Shown piece by piece: positions 1 to 10,887 of a DNA stretch of 64,000 bases (positions are counted from its first letter, which is position 1; the number at the start of each line of letters is the position of its first letter). Made by a program: the position numbers and the translations under genes. The notes beneath the pieces are model-generated. The model was not told the origin of the DNA and did not search any database. It worked only from the letters and a program-made list of their open reading frames with translations. The DNA lies in contig CP036201.1 of the NCBI GenBank assembly GCA_004299845.1, forward strand, positions 2,480,001 to 2,544,000. The letters run 5' to 3'. The DNA comes from Verrucomicrobia bacterium S94 (GTDB lineage Bacteria; Verrucomicrobiota; Kiritimatiellia; Kiritimatiellales; Pontiellaceae).

Positions 1-1
1 C

Positions 2-2545
2 GACGAAGCCCTTCAGATTGCCCGTCATCAGGTGGAAAACGGGGCCAACCTCATTGATATCAATATGGATGAAGGTCTCATTGATTCCAAAGATATGATG
101 GTCAGATTTCTGAATCTGGTCGCTTCCGAACCCGACATCTGCCGCGTTCCGATCATGATCGATTCATCCAAATGGGAGGTCATTGAAGCCGGTCTTAAAT
201 GCATTCAGGGCAAAGGAATCGTCAACTCGATCAGCCTTAAAGAAGGCGAAGATCAGTTCCGCGAACACGCACGCAAAATCCAGCGCTACGGTGCCGGCAT
301 GGTGGTTATGGCTTTTGACGAAAAGGGGCAGGCCGACACCACCGAGCGGCGTATCGCAATCTGTACACGGGCCTACCGCATTCTCGTGGATGAAATCGGA
401 ATCGATCCGACCGATATTATTTTCGACCCCAACGTTTTTCCGGTCGGCACCGGCATGGAAGAGCACCGCATCAATGCCGTCTCCTTCTTTGAAGCCACCA
501 AAGTCATACGCGAAACCCTGCCCGGCGTTTCCGTAAGCGGCGGCATCAGCAATGTCTCATTCTCCTTCCGCGGCAACAACCGGGTACGCGAAGCCATCCA
601 CGCCGCCTTCCTCTATCACGGCATGGAGGCCGGCCTGAATATGGGCATCGTTAATCCAGGGATGCTCGAAGTGTATGATGAAGTACCTAAAGAACTGATG
701 ACACTCGTAGAAGACGTAGTGCTGAACCGCAGCGAAGAGGCCACAGAAAAACTGATTGACTATGCCGAACAGATCAAAGCCGAAGGCAACGGCGCAAAAA
801 AAGAGGTTGAAACCCAGGCCTGGCGTGAGGAAAGCGTGGAAAAACGGCTTAAACATGCTCTAGTGAAAGGCATCGTCGAATATGTTGAAGACGACGTCGA
901 GGAGGCCCGGCAGAAATACGACCGCCCGCTGCATGTGATTGAAGGACCGCTGATGGCTGGAATGGATGTGGTCGGCGACCTGTTCGGTTCCGGTAAAATG
1001 TTCCTCCCGCAGGTTGTGAAAAGCGCGCGCGTCATGAAAAAGGCCGTCGCCTATCTCCTCCCCTACATGGAGGAGGAAAAAGAAGACGGCGAAGTCACCA
1101 CCGCCGGAAAAGTCCTGCTCGCCACGGTGAAAGGCGATGTACACGACATCGGCAAAAATATCGTCGGCGTCGTTCTGGCCTGCAACAACTTCGAGGTCAA
1201 AGATATCGGCGTCATGGTGCCATGCGAAACCATCCTGAAAGAAGCCCGCGAATGGGGAGCCGATATCATCGGCCTCTCCGGCCTGATCACGCCGTCGCTC
1301 GATGAAATGGTGCACGTGGCCAAAGAGATGGAACGCGAAGGCCTGAAAACGCCCCTGCTGATCGGCGGCGCCACCACCAGCAAAAAACATACGGCGGTGA
1401 AAATCGCCCCCGAATTCAGCGGACTCTCCATGCATGTGCTCGATGCATCCCGTGCGGTTACGGTCGTGCAGTCCATCCTGAGTAATGATGAAAAATTCCG
1501 GAAGGCCGTGAAGTTTGAATACAACGCCATCAAAGAACAGCACGAAGCCTCGCAGGAGGTTCGCGAATTCCAGACGCTTGAAAATGCGCGGGCACGTGCC
1601 CTGCCCTTCGACTGGGAAAACTATACACCGCCCACGCCGGAATTCATCGGTATTCGCGAGGTGAATGTAACCCTGAAAGAGCTGGCCGAATGGATCGACT
1701 GGACACCGTTTTTCTGGACCTGGGAACTGGAAGGCAAATATCCGACCATCCTGGAAAAACCCGGCGAACCCGGTGCCCGCGCCCGCGAGGTTTTTGACGA
1801 TGCCCAGGCTATGCTCAAACAGATTATTGAAGAGGACTGGTTTACCCCGAAGGGTGTTCACGCCTTTTTCCCGGCGGCGCGTGTCGGCGACAGCATCGAA
1901 GTTTATGCCGATGAATCGCGTACCGAAAAAATAAATACCCTTCATTTTCTGCGACAGCAGATGATTAAAAAAGACAAAACACCGAATCGCAGCCTGTGCG
2001 ATTTCATCGCTCCGAAAGACTCCGGCTGTACCGACTATATCGGCGCCTTCTCTGTCACGGCAGGCCCCGAAGCCGTCGTTAAAGCCAATGCATTCAAAGC
2101 CGATCACGACGATTACAACGCCATCATGGTGCAGGCGCTCGGCGACCGGCTTGCCGAAGCCTTCGCGGAGTACCTGCACAAACAGACGCGCGATGCCTGG
2201 GGCTATGGGAAAACGGAAACCTGTACTATTGAGCAGATGATCAAAGAAAAATATCAGGGAATCCGCCCGGCGGCCGGCTATCCGGCCTGTCCTGATCACA
2301 CCGAGAAAAAGACCATTTTCCAGCTCCTGGAAACGACAAAGAGAACCGGCATTGAATTGACCGAATCCATGGCCATGACCCCGCCGAGCTCTGTTTCCGG
2401 ACTCTATTTCTCGCATCCGGAGTCCCGCTATTTCCCGCTCGGCCGCATCAATAGAGATCAGGTCGCCGACTATGCCGAACGCAAAGGCTGGGATATGGAA
2501 ACCGCCGAAAAATGGCTCGCACCTAACTTAGGATACAACAAATGA
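2..2545 (+). CDS. metH: cobalamin-dependent methionine synthase, 3' part
   Basis: C-terminal part of MetH, which transfers a methyl group from 5-methyltetrahydrofolate through cobalamin to homocysteine in the cytoplasm. The frame is open from base 2, so the start and any N-terminal homocysteine domain lie outside the window. Counting from the first in-frame GTG (base 32): pterin-binding domain to about residue 260 ([10 protein letters not shown]), cap domain about 270-350, B12 domain with DVHDIG (His371 would be the lower cobalt ligand), and activation domain from about 515 with [12 protein letters not shown] at residue 745. The stop overlaps the next start as ATGA (2542-2545), so the two genes are probably translationally coupled. 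Family identity is clear. Confidence 0.96.
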   Translation, partial: DEALQIARHQVENGANLIDINMDEGLIDSKDMMVRFLNLVASEPDICRVPIMIDSSKWEVIEAGLKCIQGKGIVNSISLKEGEDQFREHARKIQRYGAGMVVMAFDEKGQADTTERRIAICTRAYRILVDEIGIDPTDIIFDPNVFPVGTGMEEHRINAVSFFEATKVIRETLPGVSVSGGISNVSFSFRGNNRVREAIHAAFLYHGMEAGLNMGIVNPGMLEVYDEVPKELMTLVEDVVLNRSEEATEKLIDYAEQIKAEGNGAKKEVETQAWREESVEKRLKHALVKGIVEYVEDDVEEARQKYDRPLHVIEGPLMAGMDVVGDLFGSGKMFLPQVVKSARVMKKAVAYLLPYMEEEKEDGEVTTAGKVLLATVKGDVHDIGKNIVGVVLACNNFEVKDIGVMVPCETILKEAREWGADIIGLSGLITPSLDEMVHVAKEMEREGLKTPLLIGGATTSKKHTAVKIAPEFSGLSMHVLDASRAVTVVQSILSNDEKFRKAVKFEYNAIKEQHEASQEVREFQTLENARARALPFDWENYTPPTPEFIGIREVNVTLKELAEWIDWTPFFWTWELEGKYPTILEKPGEPGARAREVFDDAQAMLKQIIEEDWFTPKGVHAFFPAARVGDSIEVYADESRTEKINTLHFLRQQMIKKDKTPNRSLCDFIAPKDSGCTDYIGAFSVTAGPEAVVKANAFKADHDDYNAIMVQALGDRLAEAFAEYLHKQTRDAWGYGKTETCTIEQMIKEKYQGIRPAAGYPACPDHTEKKTIFQLLETTKRTGIELTESMAMTPPSSVSGLYFSHPESRYFPLGRINRDQVADYAERKGWDMETAEKWLAPNLGYNK

Positions 2546-4371
2546 AATCAATCCTCGAACGCATGAAAGACCATCCCCTCATTTTTGACGGGGCAATGGG
2601 TACAATGATCTATTCGAAGGGGGTGTTCATTAACACCTGTTATGAACACCTGTGTGTGACCAACCCGAAACTGATTCGCGGAATTCATCAGGAATATGCC
2701 GATGCCGGGGCGGATGTGATTGAAACCAACTCCTTCGGGGCCAATCGCAAAAAACTGGAAGCCCACGGCCTGGCCGCCGAGCTCGAAGCCATCAACCGCG
2801 CAGCTGTGAAACTGGCGCGGGAAGTGGCCGGAGACGAAGCACTGATTGCCGGCTCTGTAGGTCCTGTCCTGAAAGCCGGTCAGGTTTATCTCGAAAACCG
2901 GGCAGCAGAACTCGAAGAAATTTTTCACGAACAGATTTCCGTTCTGGCCGACGAAGGCGTCGATTTCTTTATTTTCGAAACCTTTTCTCATGTACAGGAA
3001 GCGCAGCTTGCCGCAAAAGTGGCCCGGAAATTCGATGTGCCGGTTTTTGTTTCCATGACCGTTGGCAAGGAGGGCGAAACCGTAAAAGGCCGACCGGTTG
3101 AACAGATTATCCAAATTCTGGAAAACGACACCAATGTCGATGGCATCGGGCTGAACTGCGGCGTCGGCCCGGCGGCAGCCTACAGCAATGCCGAACGCGC
3201 CCTGCCCCACACCACCAAACCCTTTATCATCATGGCCAATGCCGGTCTGCCGCAGGAGGTCGATGGCCGGATGATCTACATGGCCTCGCCGGAATATTTT
3301 ACGGAGTATGCAAAACGCATGATTGAGCTCGGTGTTCGCGGCGTCGGCGGATGCTGCGGTACGACCCCGGCCGACATCGCCACTATGGCCAAAAGCGTCA
3401 AATCGATGACCGGCGTTAAAAAGCACGTCACAATTTCCAGTCATACCGAGCAGACTGCTCCGGAAGTGGATATCATTCCCCTGGCGGAAAAATGCAGTTT
3501 CGCGGCCAAGCTGGCCCGGGGCGAAAAAGTGACCAGCGTGGAAATTACGCCGCCGCGCTCCATTGACCTGCAGCCAATGCTCGAAAAATGCCGGAAATGC
3601 AAGGACGCCGGCATTGATGCCATCAATATTCCCGACGGCCCGCGTGCTTCGGCGCGTATTTCCCCGATGGTTGCCGCTTTGGCCGTTGAACGCGAAGTCG
3701 GAATCGAAACCGTGCTGCACTACTGCTGCCGCGACCGGAACCTGATCGGTATGCAGTCCGACCTGCTCGGCGGATATGCCGGCGGCCTGCGCAACTATCT
3801 CATCATTACCGGCGACCCGCCGAAACTCGGCGATTATCCGGATTCCACCGCTGTGTTCGACGTCGATGCGGTCGGCCTGACTCAGGTGGTGAACAATCTG
3901 AATCATGGTATCGACGTCGGCGGAAATATCATTGATCCGCCAACCGGCATCCTGATCGGAGTCGGGGCCAATCCCTGTGCCGTGGAACCGGAGCGCGAAC
4001 TCCAGCACTTCCTCAACAAGATCAACGCCGGCGCAGAATATGCCATTACCCAGCCGATTTTCGATCCCGAGGCCCTGCTGCGTTTTCTGGATCACGCCGA
4101 TGCCAGAGGCGGAAACATTCCGGTCGTCGCCGGCGTCTGGCCGCTCGTCTCTCTGCGCAATGCCGAGTTTCTGGCCAAAGAGGTTCCCGGGGTTGAAATT
4201 CCGGATGCCATCCTCGAACGCATGAGCCATGCGAAAACAAAAGAGGACGGTCGCGCTCTGGGCATTGAAATCGCCCGCGAAATCTGCGAGACCATTTCCG
4301 ACCGCGTTGCCGGCTATCAGGTCAGCGCCCCGTTCGGTATCGTTGATCTGGCCCTTCAGGTTCTTAAATAA
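2542..4371 (+). CDS. homocysteine S-methyltransferase / methylenetetrahydrofolate reductase fusion
   Basis: Two-domain protein of 609 residues. Residues about 1-290 form a homocysteine S-methyltransferase barrel with the three zinc ligands visible: Cys206 in GLNCGVGP and Cys271-Cys272 in VGGCCGTTP. Residues about 325-609 form a MetF-type 5,10-methylenetetrahydrofolate reductase ([26 protein letters not shown]). The architecture matches the YitJ-type bifunctional family. It overlaps metH by 4 bases, so methyl-folate production, a homocysteine-binding domain and B12-dependent methyl transfer are encoded together. Whether its methyltransferase domain acts with the adjacent MetH or uses another donor cannot be told from sequence. 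Confidence 0.93.
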   Translation: MKSILERMKDHPLIFDGAMGTMIYSKGVFINTCYEHLCVTNPKLIRGIHQEYADAGADVIETNSFGANRKKLEAHGLAAELEAINRAAVKLAREVAGDEALIAGSVGPVLKAGQVYLENRAAELEEIFHEQISVLADEGVDFFIFETFSHVQEAQLAAKVARKFDVPVFVSMTVGKEGETVKGRPVEQIIQILENDTNVDGIGLNCGVGPAAAYSNAERALPHTTKPFIIMANAGLPQEVDGRMIYMASPEYFTEYAKRMIELGVRGVGGCCGTTPADIATMAKSVKSMTGVKKHVTISSHTEQTAPEVDIIPLAEKCSFAAKLARGEKVTSVEITPPRSIDLQPMLEKCRKCKDAGIDAINIPDGPRASARISPMVAALAVEREVGIETVLHYCCRDRNLIGMQSDLLGGYAGGLRNYLIITGDPPKLGDYPDSTAVFDVDAVGLTQVVNNLNHGIDVGGNIIDPPTGILIGVGANPCAVEPERELQHFLNKINAGAEYAITQPIFDPEALLRFLDHADARGGNIPVVAGVWPLVSLRNAEFLAKEVPGVEIPDAILERMSHAKTKEDGRALGIEIAREICETISDRVAGYQVSAPFGIVDLALQVLK

Positions 4372-4439
4372 AAGTATGCCGAGGCTGGAAATTCAGCGGC
4401 CCCGCGAATATAGTACCTTTTCAGTGAGGTATTAAATTT

Positions 4440-4859
4440 ATGGCACAGGATTTGGAAAAACTTTTTGAGTATTACCGCGAAGGCGATAACCAGTTTAGAA
4501 TCGCCGGCGGTGTGGAGGGTTGCTATAAACTCGCCAACGATTTTTATGATATCATGGAAACGCTTCCGGAAGCCCGGAAGATTCTGTTCATGCACCCAAG
4601 CGACCTGACGGAATCGCGCGATAAACTCGCCTGTTTTCTTTCCGGTTATATGAACGGTCCGGAACTGTACGAGGAAAAATACGGCCCGCTCGCGCTCGGC
4701 GCAGCGCACGCGCATCTGCCCATTTCAGGCAAAGAAAAAGATATGTGGCTGCTCTGCATGGAAAAGGCCCTCGAGAAACAGGACTGGCCGGAAGAATTCA
4801 AAGCCTTCATGCTGATGCGGCTCAGAACCCCTGCATCGCGAATCCAGAACCGGCCCTAG
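4440..4859 (+). CDS. truncated haemoglobin, group II-like
   Basis: Small cytoplasmic haem protein of 139 residues. The globin fold core is recognisable: [18 protein letters not shown] (about 66-83) followed by His90 in GAAHAHLPI, at the position of the proximal F8 haem ligand, and Trp103 in DMWLLC, the G8 tryptophan typical of group II/III truncated globins. Members of this family bind oxygen or nitric oxide and often serve in redox or NO stress; the exact role here is unknown. The stop codon is convergent with the histidine kinase gene and shares the 4-base CTAG with it (4856-4859). Confidence 0.85.
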   Translation: MAQDLEKLFEYYREGDNQFRIAGGVEGCYKLANDFYDIMETLPEARKILFMHPSDLTESRDKLACFLSGYMNGPELYEEKYGPLALGAAHAHLPISGKEKDMWLLCMEKALEKQDWPEEFKAFMLMRLRTPASRIQNRP

Positions 4860-6304
4860 TTTTCCAATGTCTGGAAAATAATATTGGAGAGATCAGCGAC
4901 ATTGATAGGCTTGGTGATATACCCGTCCATGCCGGATTCCAGACAGCGTTCACGGTCGCCGCTGAGTGCGTGGGCGGTCATGGCAATAATGGGCATTCTC
5001 GTCAGGCCGGTTTCTTTTTCCAGCCCGCGGATAACCTGCGTGGTTTCAAGCCCGTCCATTTTCGGCATCTGAACATCCATCAGGATCATGTCGTATGCCT
5101 GATTTTTAACCCGTTCAATGGCTTCTTCACCGTCGCTGACCGCCTCCGCATGAACCCCCATTTTTATCAGCGTACGTACCGCCACGGTCTGATTGACGCG
5201 ATTATCTTCAACCACCAGAATCCGCAGTTCATTCTCCAGTTCGCGAATACGGCGGCGGGTGGCAACCATGATGTCCCTGGCCTCTGAAGGATCATCTTTT
5301 CCGCTGCGGCCTGACGATTTTTCAAAATCAAACATCGCCTGCCCATGGACTTTCTGCAGATCCACAGGGATCTCAAACCAGAAGAGCGAACCCGCTCCGG
5401 GAGTACTGGTCACCCCGATTTCACCACCCATAATTTCAACCAGCTGCTTACAGATCGTCAACCCCAGACCGGTTCCCCCGTATTTCCGTGATGTGGAGGT
5501 ATCCTGCTGCTGAAAGGCCTCGAAAACATACGGCAGTTTATCCTCTGCAATACCGATTCCCGTATCCTTCACCTCAAACCGAAGGTGGATATGCTCCGAA
5601 CGCTTATCGGCCACCCGGACAGACAGCGAGACTTCGCCCTCATCGGTAAACTTAATGGCATTGCCGAGCAGATTGGTAAGAATCTGCCGCAACCGGGCCA
5701 CATCACCACAGAGCTTTTCCGGCGCACCCGGATCAACCCGGACATGCAGGCCGATGTCCTTTTTCGCAGCCTGCACGGTCAACATAGCCTTAAGGTCATC
5801 CAGCACTTCCATCAGATTAAAGTCGCGGATCTCCATCGCCATATGACCGGCTTCAATTTTTGAAAAATCGAGAATATCATTCACAATGCAAAGCAGGGCT
5901 TTACCGCTACGCTGAACAGTTGAGGCCAGTTCCTGCTGCTCTTCATTCAGATTGGAGTCCAACAGCAGATTGGTTACGCCGATAATACCGTTCATCGGCG
6001 TCCGGATCTCATGACTCATATTGGCCAGAAACTGACTTTTGGCCACACTGGCCGCCTGGGCCTCAATGGCCAGTTTGTTGGCCCGGGCAATGGACTCCTG
6101 TAACTGCGCGTTGGCTTCCTGCAGTTTTTCGCGCGCCTCCTGCGTATCCTCGTTCATGCTGACCAGAATCGCAATATCCGCATCCCGCTTACTGACATCC
6201 CGGGCATCTTTCAGCAAACGTCGAAGAGAACGGTTCTGAACCACCAGAATGATGATTACCGTCACTGCAGTTACTAGCGCAAGAATTAAGAACGTCAGGT
6301 CCAT
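4856..6304 (-). CDS. hybrid sensor histidine kinase, no separate sensor domain
   Basis: Membrane-anchored two-component kinase of about 482 residues. Order: one N-terminal membrane helix ([20 protein letters not shown]), a coiled coil to about residue 85, HisKA with phosphoacceptor His98 ([12 protein letters not shown]), HATPase_c with the N, G1 and G2 boxes ([22 protein letters not shown]), and a C-terminal receiver whose acceptor is Asp410 in [10 protein letters not shown]. There is no periplasmic sensor, so input must come through the membrane, the coiled coil or a partner. ATG at 6304 is preceded by GGAGG at very short spacing; an in-frame TTG at 6313 is the alternative. No response regulator with an output domain is adjacent. 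Confidence 0.9.
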   Translation of the reverse strand: MDLTFLILALVTAVTVIIILVVQNRSLRRLLKDARDVSKRDADIAILVSMNEDTQEAREKLQEANAQLQESIARANKLAIEAQAASVAKSQFLANMSHEIRTPMNGIIGVTNLLLDSNLNEEQQELASTVQRSGKALLCIVNDILDFSKIEAGHMAMEIRDFNLMEVLDDLKAMLTVQAAKKDIGLHVRVDPGAPEKLCGDVARLRQILTNLLGNAIKFTDEGEVSLSVRVADKRSEHIHLRFEVKDTGIGIAEDKLPYVFEAFQQQDTSTSRKYGGTGLGLTICKQLVEIMGGEIGVTSTPGAGSLFWFEIPVDLQKVHGQAMFDFEKSSGRSGKDDPSEARDIMVATRRRIRELENELRILVVEDNRVNQTVAVRTLIKMGVHAEAVSDGEEAIERVKNQAYDMILMDVQMPKMDGLETTQVIRGLEKETGLTRMPIIAMTAHALSGDRERCLESGMDGYITKPINVADLSNIIFQTLEN

Positions 6305-6348
6305 TTCCTCCAATCGCGGAAGTGCTGTATGCCCTCCACTGCCGGTGA

Positions 6349-7656
6349 CTATTTCAGAAACCGGTCTATGGTTCGATCTATTCGCGCAATGACCCGCTCA
6401 CGCCCGAGCACGGCGAGCATCGGAAAAAGATCCGGTCCGGACTGCATACCCGACACCGCCAGACGCGTCGGCGCCATCACAGCCCCGAAACCCAGTCCCG
6501 ATTCTTCGACAAAATCATGCAGTGCTTTATCAGCGGAGGCCTCATCAAAAACCTCCAGCGACTGAAAGATCGCCTTCACCCGGCTGAGCGTATCCGCCAC
6601 GCCCTCTTTCTGCAGTTTTTTACGCACGCCCTTTTCATCGTACTCAAAATCTTCGGTGAAAAAGTATCCGGTCATGGGAACAATTTCCTTTGCATTTTTA
6701 ACACGGTCGCGGATGAGTGCGATGACTGATTTTCCGTATTTGTTATCAGCATCCACTCCGGCCTCGCTCAGTTCCGAAAGAGCCATGGTTTCAAATTCGG
6801 TGGCGGGAAGTTTCTGGAGGTATTCCCCGTTCATCCAGGTCAGTTTTTTCATATCAAACTGTGCCGGAGACGACTGGCAGCGCTCCAGCGTGAATGCTTC
6901 AACCATTTCGTCGCGGGTCATCACTTCCCGGTCATCGCCCGGAGACCAGCCAAGCAGAGCCAGATAGTTGAACAGGGCATCGGCGCAGAATCCTTTTTCC
7001 CGGAAATCACCGACAAAGGCATCGCCATCGCGCTTCGAATAGGGCTTTCCCTGCCGGTTTACAATCATAGGCAGATGCGCAAACTGCGGCACTTCTGCAC
7101 CAAGTGCTTCATAGAGTGCGATATGACGGAAGGTATTTTCAACATGGTCGTCGCCGCGGATGACATGCGTAATGCCCTGCTCTATATCGTCGAGCACGTT
7201 GGCTAGATGGAACACCGGCGTACCGTTGGAACGGACAATGACAAAGTCCTGCATATTTTCGGCCTTTTTCGTCATTGCCCCCTTAATGCCGTCCACAAAG
7301 CTGACATCTTTACCCGGCATTCTGAACACCACACACTCGCCCTGTCCGGTACCACCTTTATCCTCTTTGTATGCCAGCCCTTTTTCCAGCAGCATTTCAG
7401 CGGCCGCAAGATGCGCCTCCTGACGGGTGGTCTGATAGAGATGTTCACCGTCAATATCAAAACCGAGCCACTCCATGGCATCGAGCATAGCCTGAATAGC
7501 CTCCGGCGTGGACCGTTCAATATCCGTGTCCTCCACCCGAAGGACAAACTCGCCGCCGGTATGACGTGCAAACAGCCAGTTATAAATGGCTACCCGGATA
7601 TTTCCGATATGAACTTTCCCGGTTGGACTCGGGGCAAAACGTGTACGCACTTTCAT
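6349..7656 (-). CDS. gltX: glutamyl-tRNA synthetase
   Basis: Class I aminoacyl-tRNA synthetase that charges tRNA-Glu. The HIGH signature appears as VHIGN at residues 15-19 inside [11 protein letters not shown], and the KMSKS loop as KPYSKRDG at 204-211. With 435 residues it is a little shorter than typical bacterial GluRS (about 470-490) but far longer than the glutamyl-Q enzyme (about 300), so it keeps an anticodon-binding region. It lies just upstream of the histidine kinase on the same strand with a gap of about 45 bases and could be co-transcribed with it. Whether it also charges tRNA-Gln cannot be judged here. Confidence 0.96.
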   Translation of the reverse strand: MKVRTRFAPSPTGKVHIGNIRVAIYNWLFARHTGGEFVLRVEDTDIERSTPEAIQAMLDAMEWLGFDIDGEHLYQTTRQEAHLAAAEMLLEKGLAYKEDKGGTGQGECVVFRMPGKDVSFVDGIKGAMTKKAENMQDFVIVRSNGTPVFHLANVLDDIEQGITHVIRGDDHVENTFRHIALYEALGAEVPQFAHLPMIVNRQGKPYSKRDGDAFVGDFREKGFCADALFNYLALLGWSPGDDREVMTRDEMVEAFTLERCQSSPAQFDMKKLTWMNGEYLQKLPATEFETMALSELSEAGVDADNKYGKSVIALIRDRVKNAKEIVPMTGYFFTEDFEYDEKGVRKKLQKEGVADTLSRVKAIFQSLEVFDEASADKALHDFVEESGLGFGAVMAPTRLAVSGMQSGPDLFPMLAVLGRERVIARIDRTIDRFLK

Positions 7657-7770
7657 TACATCACTCCAGCTGTATCACCGGAAAACTAAACCTTATCCGG
7701 TTTATCCTGTTATCCGGCCAAAAAATTATTCACATTACTTTTTTCGAATTTTGAACTGCGGAGACTACCC

Positions 7771-8310
7771 ATGAGAGAACATGATGTAAAAGAAATCCTG
7801 ATTGATAAAACAGCAATTGCCAGGCGCGTAGATGCCCTGGTGGATGAAATTGTAGAGGCTGAGCAGCCCGATCGCCTTGTCGTGATCGGCATTTTAAAAG
7901 GCAGTTTTATGTTTTTTGCCGATCTGATGCGCAGTTTCTACCGCCATAATGCCCATCCCCATATCGATTTCATGACCCTCTCCAGCTACGGCGCCGGAAC
8001 TGTCTCCTCCGGTTCCGTTGAAATCATTCACGACATCCGCGAAAATCTCACCGATGCCGACGTCCTGCTCGTCGATGACATTCTTGATTCCGGCCGCACC
8101 CTCGCCTTCACCAAAAAACTGATGCTCGAGCGCGGCGCCAAAACGGTGCACTCCTGCGTGCTGCTGGACAAAAAAACCAACCGCGCCGTCGAATTTGAGG
8201 CGGACTATGCCGGATTTCAGATCGATGACCTCTTCGTCGTCGGCTACGGACTCGACTACGACAATAAATACCGCGAGCTCCCCCACATCGCCCGCGTGAA
8301 CTTCCACTGA
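7771..8310 (+). CDS. hpt: hypoxanthine phosphoribosyltransferase
   Basis: Purine salvage enzyme of 179 residues, converting hypoxanthine (and often guanine) plus PRPP to the nucleotide. The PRPP-binding loop VLLVDDILDSGRT is at residues 98-110, and the C-terminal base-binding segment VVGYGLDYDNKYRELPHI is typical of bacterial HPRT. ATG at 7771 follows a GGAG ribosome site. The gene is divergent from gltX and followed by a strong terminator at 8342, so it is probably a single-gene unit. A degenerate TTTCGAATTTTGAAC element sits 15 bases upstream of the start. Confidence 0.95.
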   Translation: MREHDVKEILIDKTAIARRVDALVDEIVEAEQPDRLVVIGILKGSFMFFADLMRSFYRHNAHPHIDFMTLSSYGAGTVSSGSVEIIHDIRENLTDADVLLVDDILDSGRTLAFTKKLMLERGAKTVHSCVLLDKKTNRAVEFEADYAGFQIDDLFVVGYGLDYDNKYRELPHIARVNFH

Positions 8311-8341
8311 CAGAAAAACCGTTCCATCCAGATTGATTACA

Positions 8342-8371
8342 GCCGGGATCTCTCAGATCCCGGCTTTTTTT
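8342..8371 (+). terminator. intrinsic terminator of hpt
   Basis: Perfect 10-bp stem (GCCGGGATCT at 8342-8351 with AGATCCCGGC at 8355-8364), three-base loop CTC, and seven Ts directly after. It lies 31 bases past the hpt stop codon. Confidence 0.93.
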
Positions 8372-8555
8372 CGCTTTTTACATGCACTGAATTCCACGGT
8401 CTGTTAAGCTGATGCCGCTTGGCACAGCTTACACTTTCGGCTGCCGGGCAGAAAACCCGAGCCCTCGTCACAGGCCCTCATTTAAAAAGTTCCAGGGTTT
8501 GGAAACCCGCCGCTGTTTTACTACTATGCCCCTCATACTGATCGGGAGTTTTTAT

Positions 8556-9644
8556 ATGAAAGCCATCTTGCTGTCTCTGGCCGTCGCGTCGCTTCTTTCC
8601 GGATGCACCACCGCAAAAACCGAACGCATTTATATCGGAACCGGAAAAGGCGGCGGAATTTATTTCACCGACCTCGATACCGGAACCGGCCGCCTGTCAC
8701 CTCCGGTCAAAGCTTCCGATACCCGGGGCGCCGGTTTTATAACCGTTTCCCCCGACAACCGCTTTCTCTACGCCACCGGCGTCGCCTCCTTTAAAATCAA
8801 TGAAAACGGAACACTTACTCAGCTCAGCGAACAGCAGAGCGGTGAAAAAGGCTCCTGTTATGTCAGCACCGACCATACCGGACAAATGCTGATGACCGCC
8901 TACTACAGCTCGGGAAGCGTCGCCTCCTTTAAAATTTCCGATGGAACCCTTTCCGAAGCCATTTCCATTCACCGCCACACCGGATCCGGCCAACATCCCA
9001 ACCGCCAGAAAAAACCCTTCGGCCACTCTGTCGTTCCGAACCCCGAAAATACCCATGCCTATGTTGCCGATCTCGGCATCGATAAAATCATGATCTATAG
9101 CATGAATCCCGAAGAAGGCACACTCTCTCCTGCCGGTGAAGCCGTCGTCCCCGGCGGCGCCATGGGACCGCGGCATATGAAATTCTCACCGGATGGCAAA
9201 AGACTGTATGTTCTTAACGAACTCGACCTCAGCGTCTCCACGTTCCGGACTCTGGCCAACGGCCGCCTCAACTTCCTCAGCACCACCCCCATGCTGCCCG
9301 AAAACGCAGACAAAACCGACCTCACCGCAGCCGAGATCCGAATTCATCCCAACGGAAAGTTTATCTTTACCTCCCTCCGCGATGGCTCCGACCGCCGCCG
9401 CGATTCCATCATCACCTACCGCATCATCTCCGATGGACTTCAGCGGATACAAACCACACCTGCGCAAGTGTGGGTCCCGCGCAACTTCAACATCGATTCC
9501 TCCGGCAAATGCCTCATCGTCGGCGGCCAGCTCTCCAAAGATATTGTCACCTTCAGAATCGATCCGAAAACCGCCGCCCTTACGTTTACCGACTCACGGA
9601 TTCCGCTGGAAAGCGAGCCCATCTGCTTCGAATTCACCCATTAA
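8556..9644 (+). CDS. lactonase-family beta-propeller lipoprotein
   Basis: Predicted lipoprotein of 362 residues resembling the 6-phosphogluconolactonase (Pgl/YbhE-type) seven-bladed propeller family. Repeated blade signatures are visible (ISPDNRFLY-like VSPDNRFLYATG, VPNPENTHAYVADLG, FSPDGKRLYVLNEL, IHPNGKFIFTSLRDG). The N-terminus carries a signal peptide ending in lipobox LLSGC, so the protein is envelope-anchored and therefore unlikely to be the cytoplasmic pentose-phosphate enzyme. The frame is open upstream to 8412, but ATG 8556 is chosen because it gives the signal peptide and follows GGGAG. Substrate unknown. Confidence 0.85.
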   Translation: MKAILLSLAVASLLSGCTTAKTERIYIGTGKGGGIYFTDLDTGTGRLSPPVKASDTRGAGFITVSPDNRFLYATGVASFKINENGTLTQLSEQQSGEKGSCYVSTDHTGQMLMTAYYSSGSVASFKISDGTLSEAISIHRHTGSGQHPNRQKKPFGHSVVPNPENTHAYVADLGIDKIMIYSMNPEEGTLSPAGEAVVPGGAMGPRHMKFSPDGKRLYVLNELDLSVSTFRTLANGRLNFLSTTPMLPENADKTDLTAAEIRIHPNGKFIFTSLRDGSDRRRDSIITYRIISDGLQRIQTTPAQVWVPRNFNIDSSGKCLIVGGQLSKDIVTFRIDPKTAALTFTDSRIPLESEPICFEFTH

Positions 9645-9765
9645 GCCACTTACAAATCCACACTTCCCCTGATCTTCGACCTACATCTAAAGGGCTCTAT
9701 CGCGCCAGCAAAGATTTTCCATTCCGGCTTCTGCCGACTTTCAAAGGGCTTTATAGTTTCTCTTT

Positions 9766-10887
9766 ATGAATATTGTGTACAATGCTTCTGCCGGAACCGG
9801 GAAAACCTATCAGGTGACCGGTCTCTACGAAAAACTGGTGCTTGAGGAAAATATTGACCCGCGCAAAATTCTCCTGATGACGTTTACGGAGAATGCCGCG
9901 GCCGAACTGCGGATGCGCGTGGCGCACCGGTTTCAGAAAGCCCGGCGCACCGCCGAACAGCATGACGATTTTGAAACCGCCGAACGGGCCATCACCGCAC
10001 TCAATCATCTGCCTTCAGCGCCTATCGGAACGATTCACTCCTTCTGCACCAAACTGCTGCGCGAACATGCGCTCGATGCAGGACTCTCACCGGCGTTTAG
10101 CGTACTGCAGGGCGATGAACACAAGGAACTGCTGGACCGTATCTGCCGGGAAGAACTGCTTCAGAAACTCGAAACAGACCCGGATTTCCGTGATCTCTGC
10201 TCAGGCATGCACATCATCGGAACCGGCGGATTCGGCTCCAGCATTACCGAAAGTATTCCGAAGCTTTTCGAGGCCGCCGATTCCGCCGGCATCACCCTCG
10301 ACCACGCCGTCAACCTGCTCCCCTCCCCGCAGTCTCTCCCCTCGTTGGCCGATTTTTCATCGATTCTGGAACGGATGAAAGAGCTGCCGAAACTCACCGC
10401 CAAAGCACAACCGGTTTTCCAGGCCCTGGAAACGCTGATTCCGACCGTTGGCAGTCCGGAAGAACTGATTGAAAAACTGAGCGCACTCCATCTGGGAAAA
10501 TTCGGGGCGGGCAAAGGGCAGAAACCGATATCGGATGATTTTTTTGCGTTGCTCGAAAACGGCACCAACACCCTCGGCTATACCCAACGTTTTCCGGCAG
10601 CCAAAGCATATGCAGAATATGCCCAGATCGTTTACCGGAAGTTCAAACAGGCGAAACACGAAACGGATGCCGTCGATTTCGCCGACCAGCTGCATATGGC
10701 AGCAACGCTGTTGAAATCCGGAAAAGCAAAGCCCGAATTCCGCTATGTAATCGTCGACGAAGTGCAGGACACCTCCCGGATTCAGTGCGAACTGATTCAG
10801 TCCCTTTGGAACGAAGAAACCTATCTGGTGATCTGCGGAGATAAAAAGCAAAGCATCTACACTTGGCGGGGGCCGATCCGCAGGTGA
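9766..10887 (+). CDS. AddA-type helicase, N-terminal fragment
   Basis: First open piece of the broken helicase gene, 373 codons. It contains Walker A (NASAGTGKT, residues 6-14), motif Ia (TFTENAAAELRMRV), the Walker B region VDEVQDTSRIQCELIQ and motif III start GDKKQSIYTWRG, where the frame is lost at the G5 run 10868-10872. The last residues (PIRR) are out of frame. ATG 9766 is the only plausible start. Confidence 0.8.
   Translation: MNIVYNASAGTGKTYQVTGLYEKLVLEENIDPRKILLMTFTENAAAELRMRVAHRFQKARRTAEQHDDFETAERAITALNHLPSAPIGTIHSFCTKLLREHALDAGLSPAFSVLQGDEHKELLDRICREELLQKLETDPDFRDLCSGMHIIGTGGFGSSITESIPKLFEAADSAGITLDHAVNLLPSPQSLPSLADFSSILERMKELPKLTAKAQPVFQALETLIPTVGSPEELIEKLSALHLGKFGAGKGQKPISDDFFALLENGTNTLGYTQRFPAAKAYAEYAQIVYRKFKQAKHETDAVDFADQLHMAATLLKSGKAKPEFRYVIVDEVQDTSRIQCELIQSLWNEETYLVICGDKKQSIYTWRGPIRR

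Noticed and set aside
860-4230. Long open frames (518 and 560 codons) antisense to metH and the methyltransferase-MetF fusion
   Set aside because: They mirror strongly biased codons of real genes on the other strand, have no recognisable domains and no ribosome sites.
10411-10426. TTCCAGGCCCTGGAA inside the helicase gene as another copy of the intergenic repeat
   Set aside because: It encodes FQALE in frame; the same codon pairs make such strings in several genes by chance.
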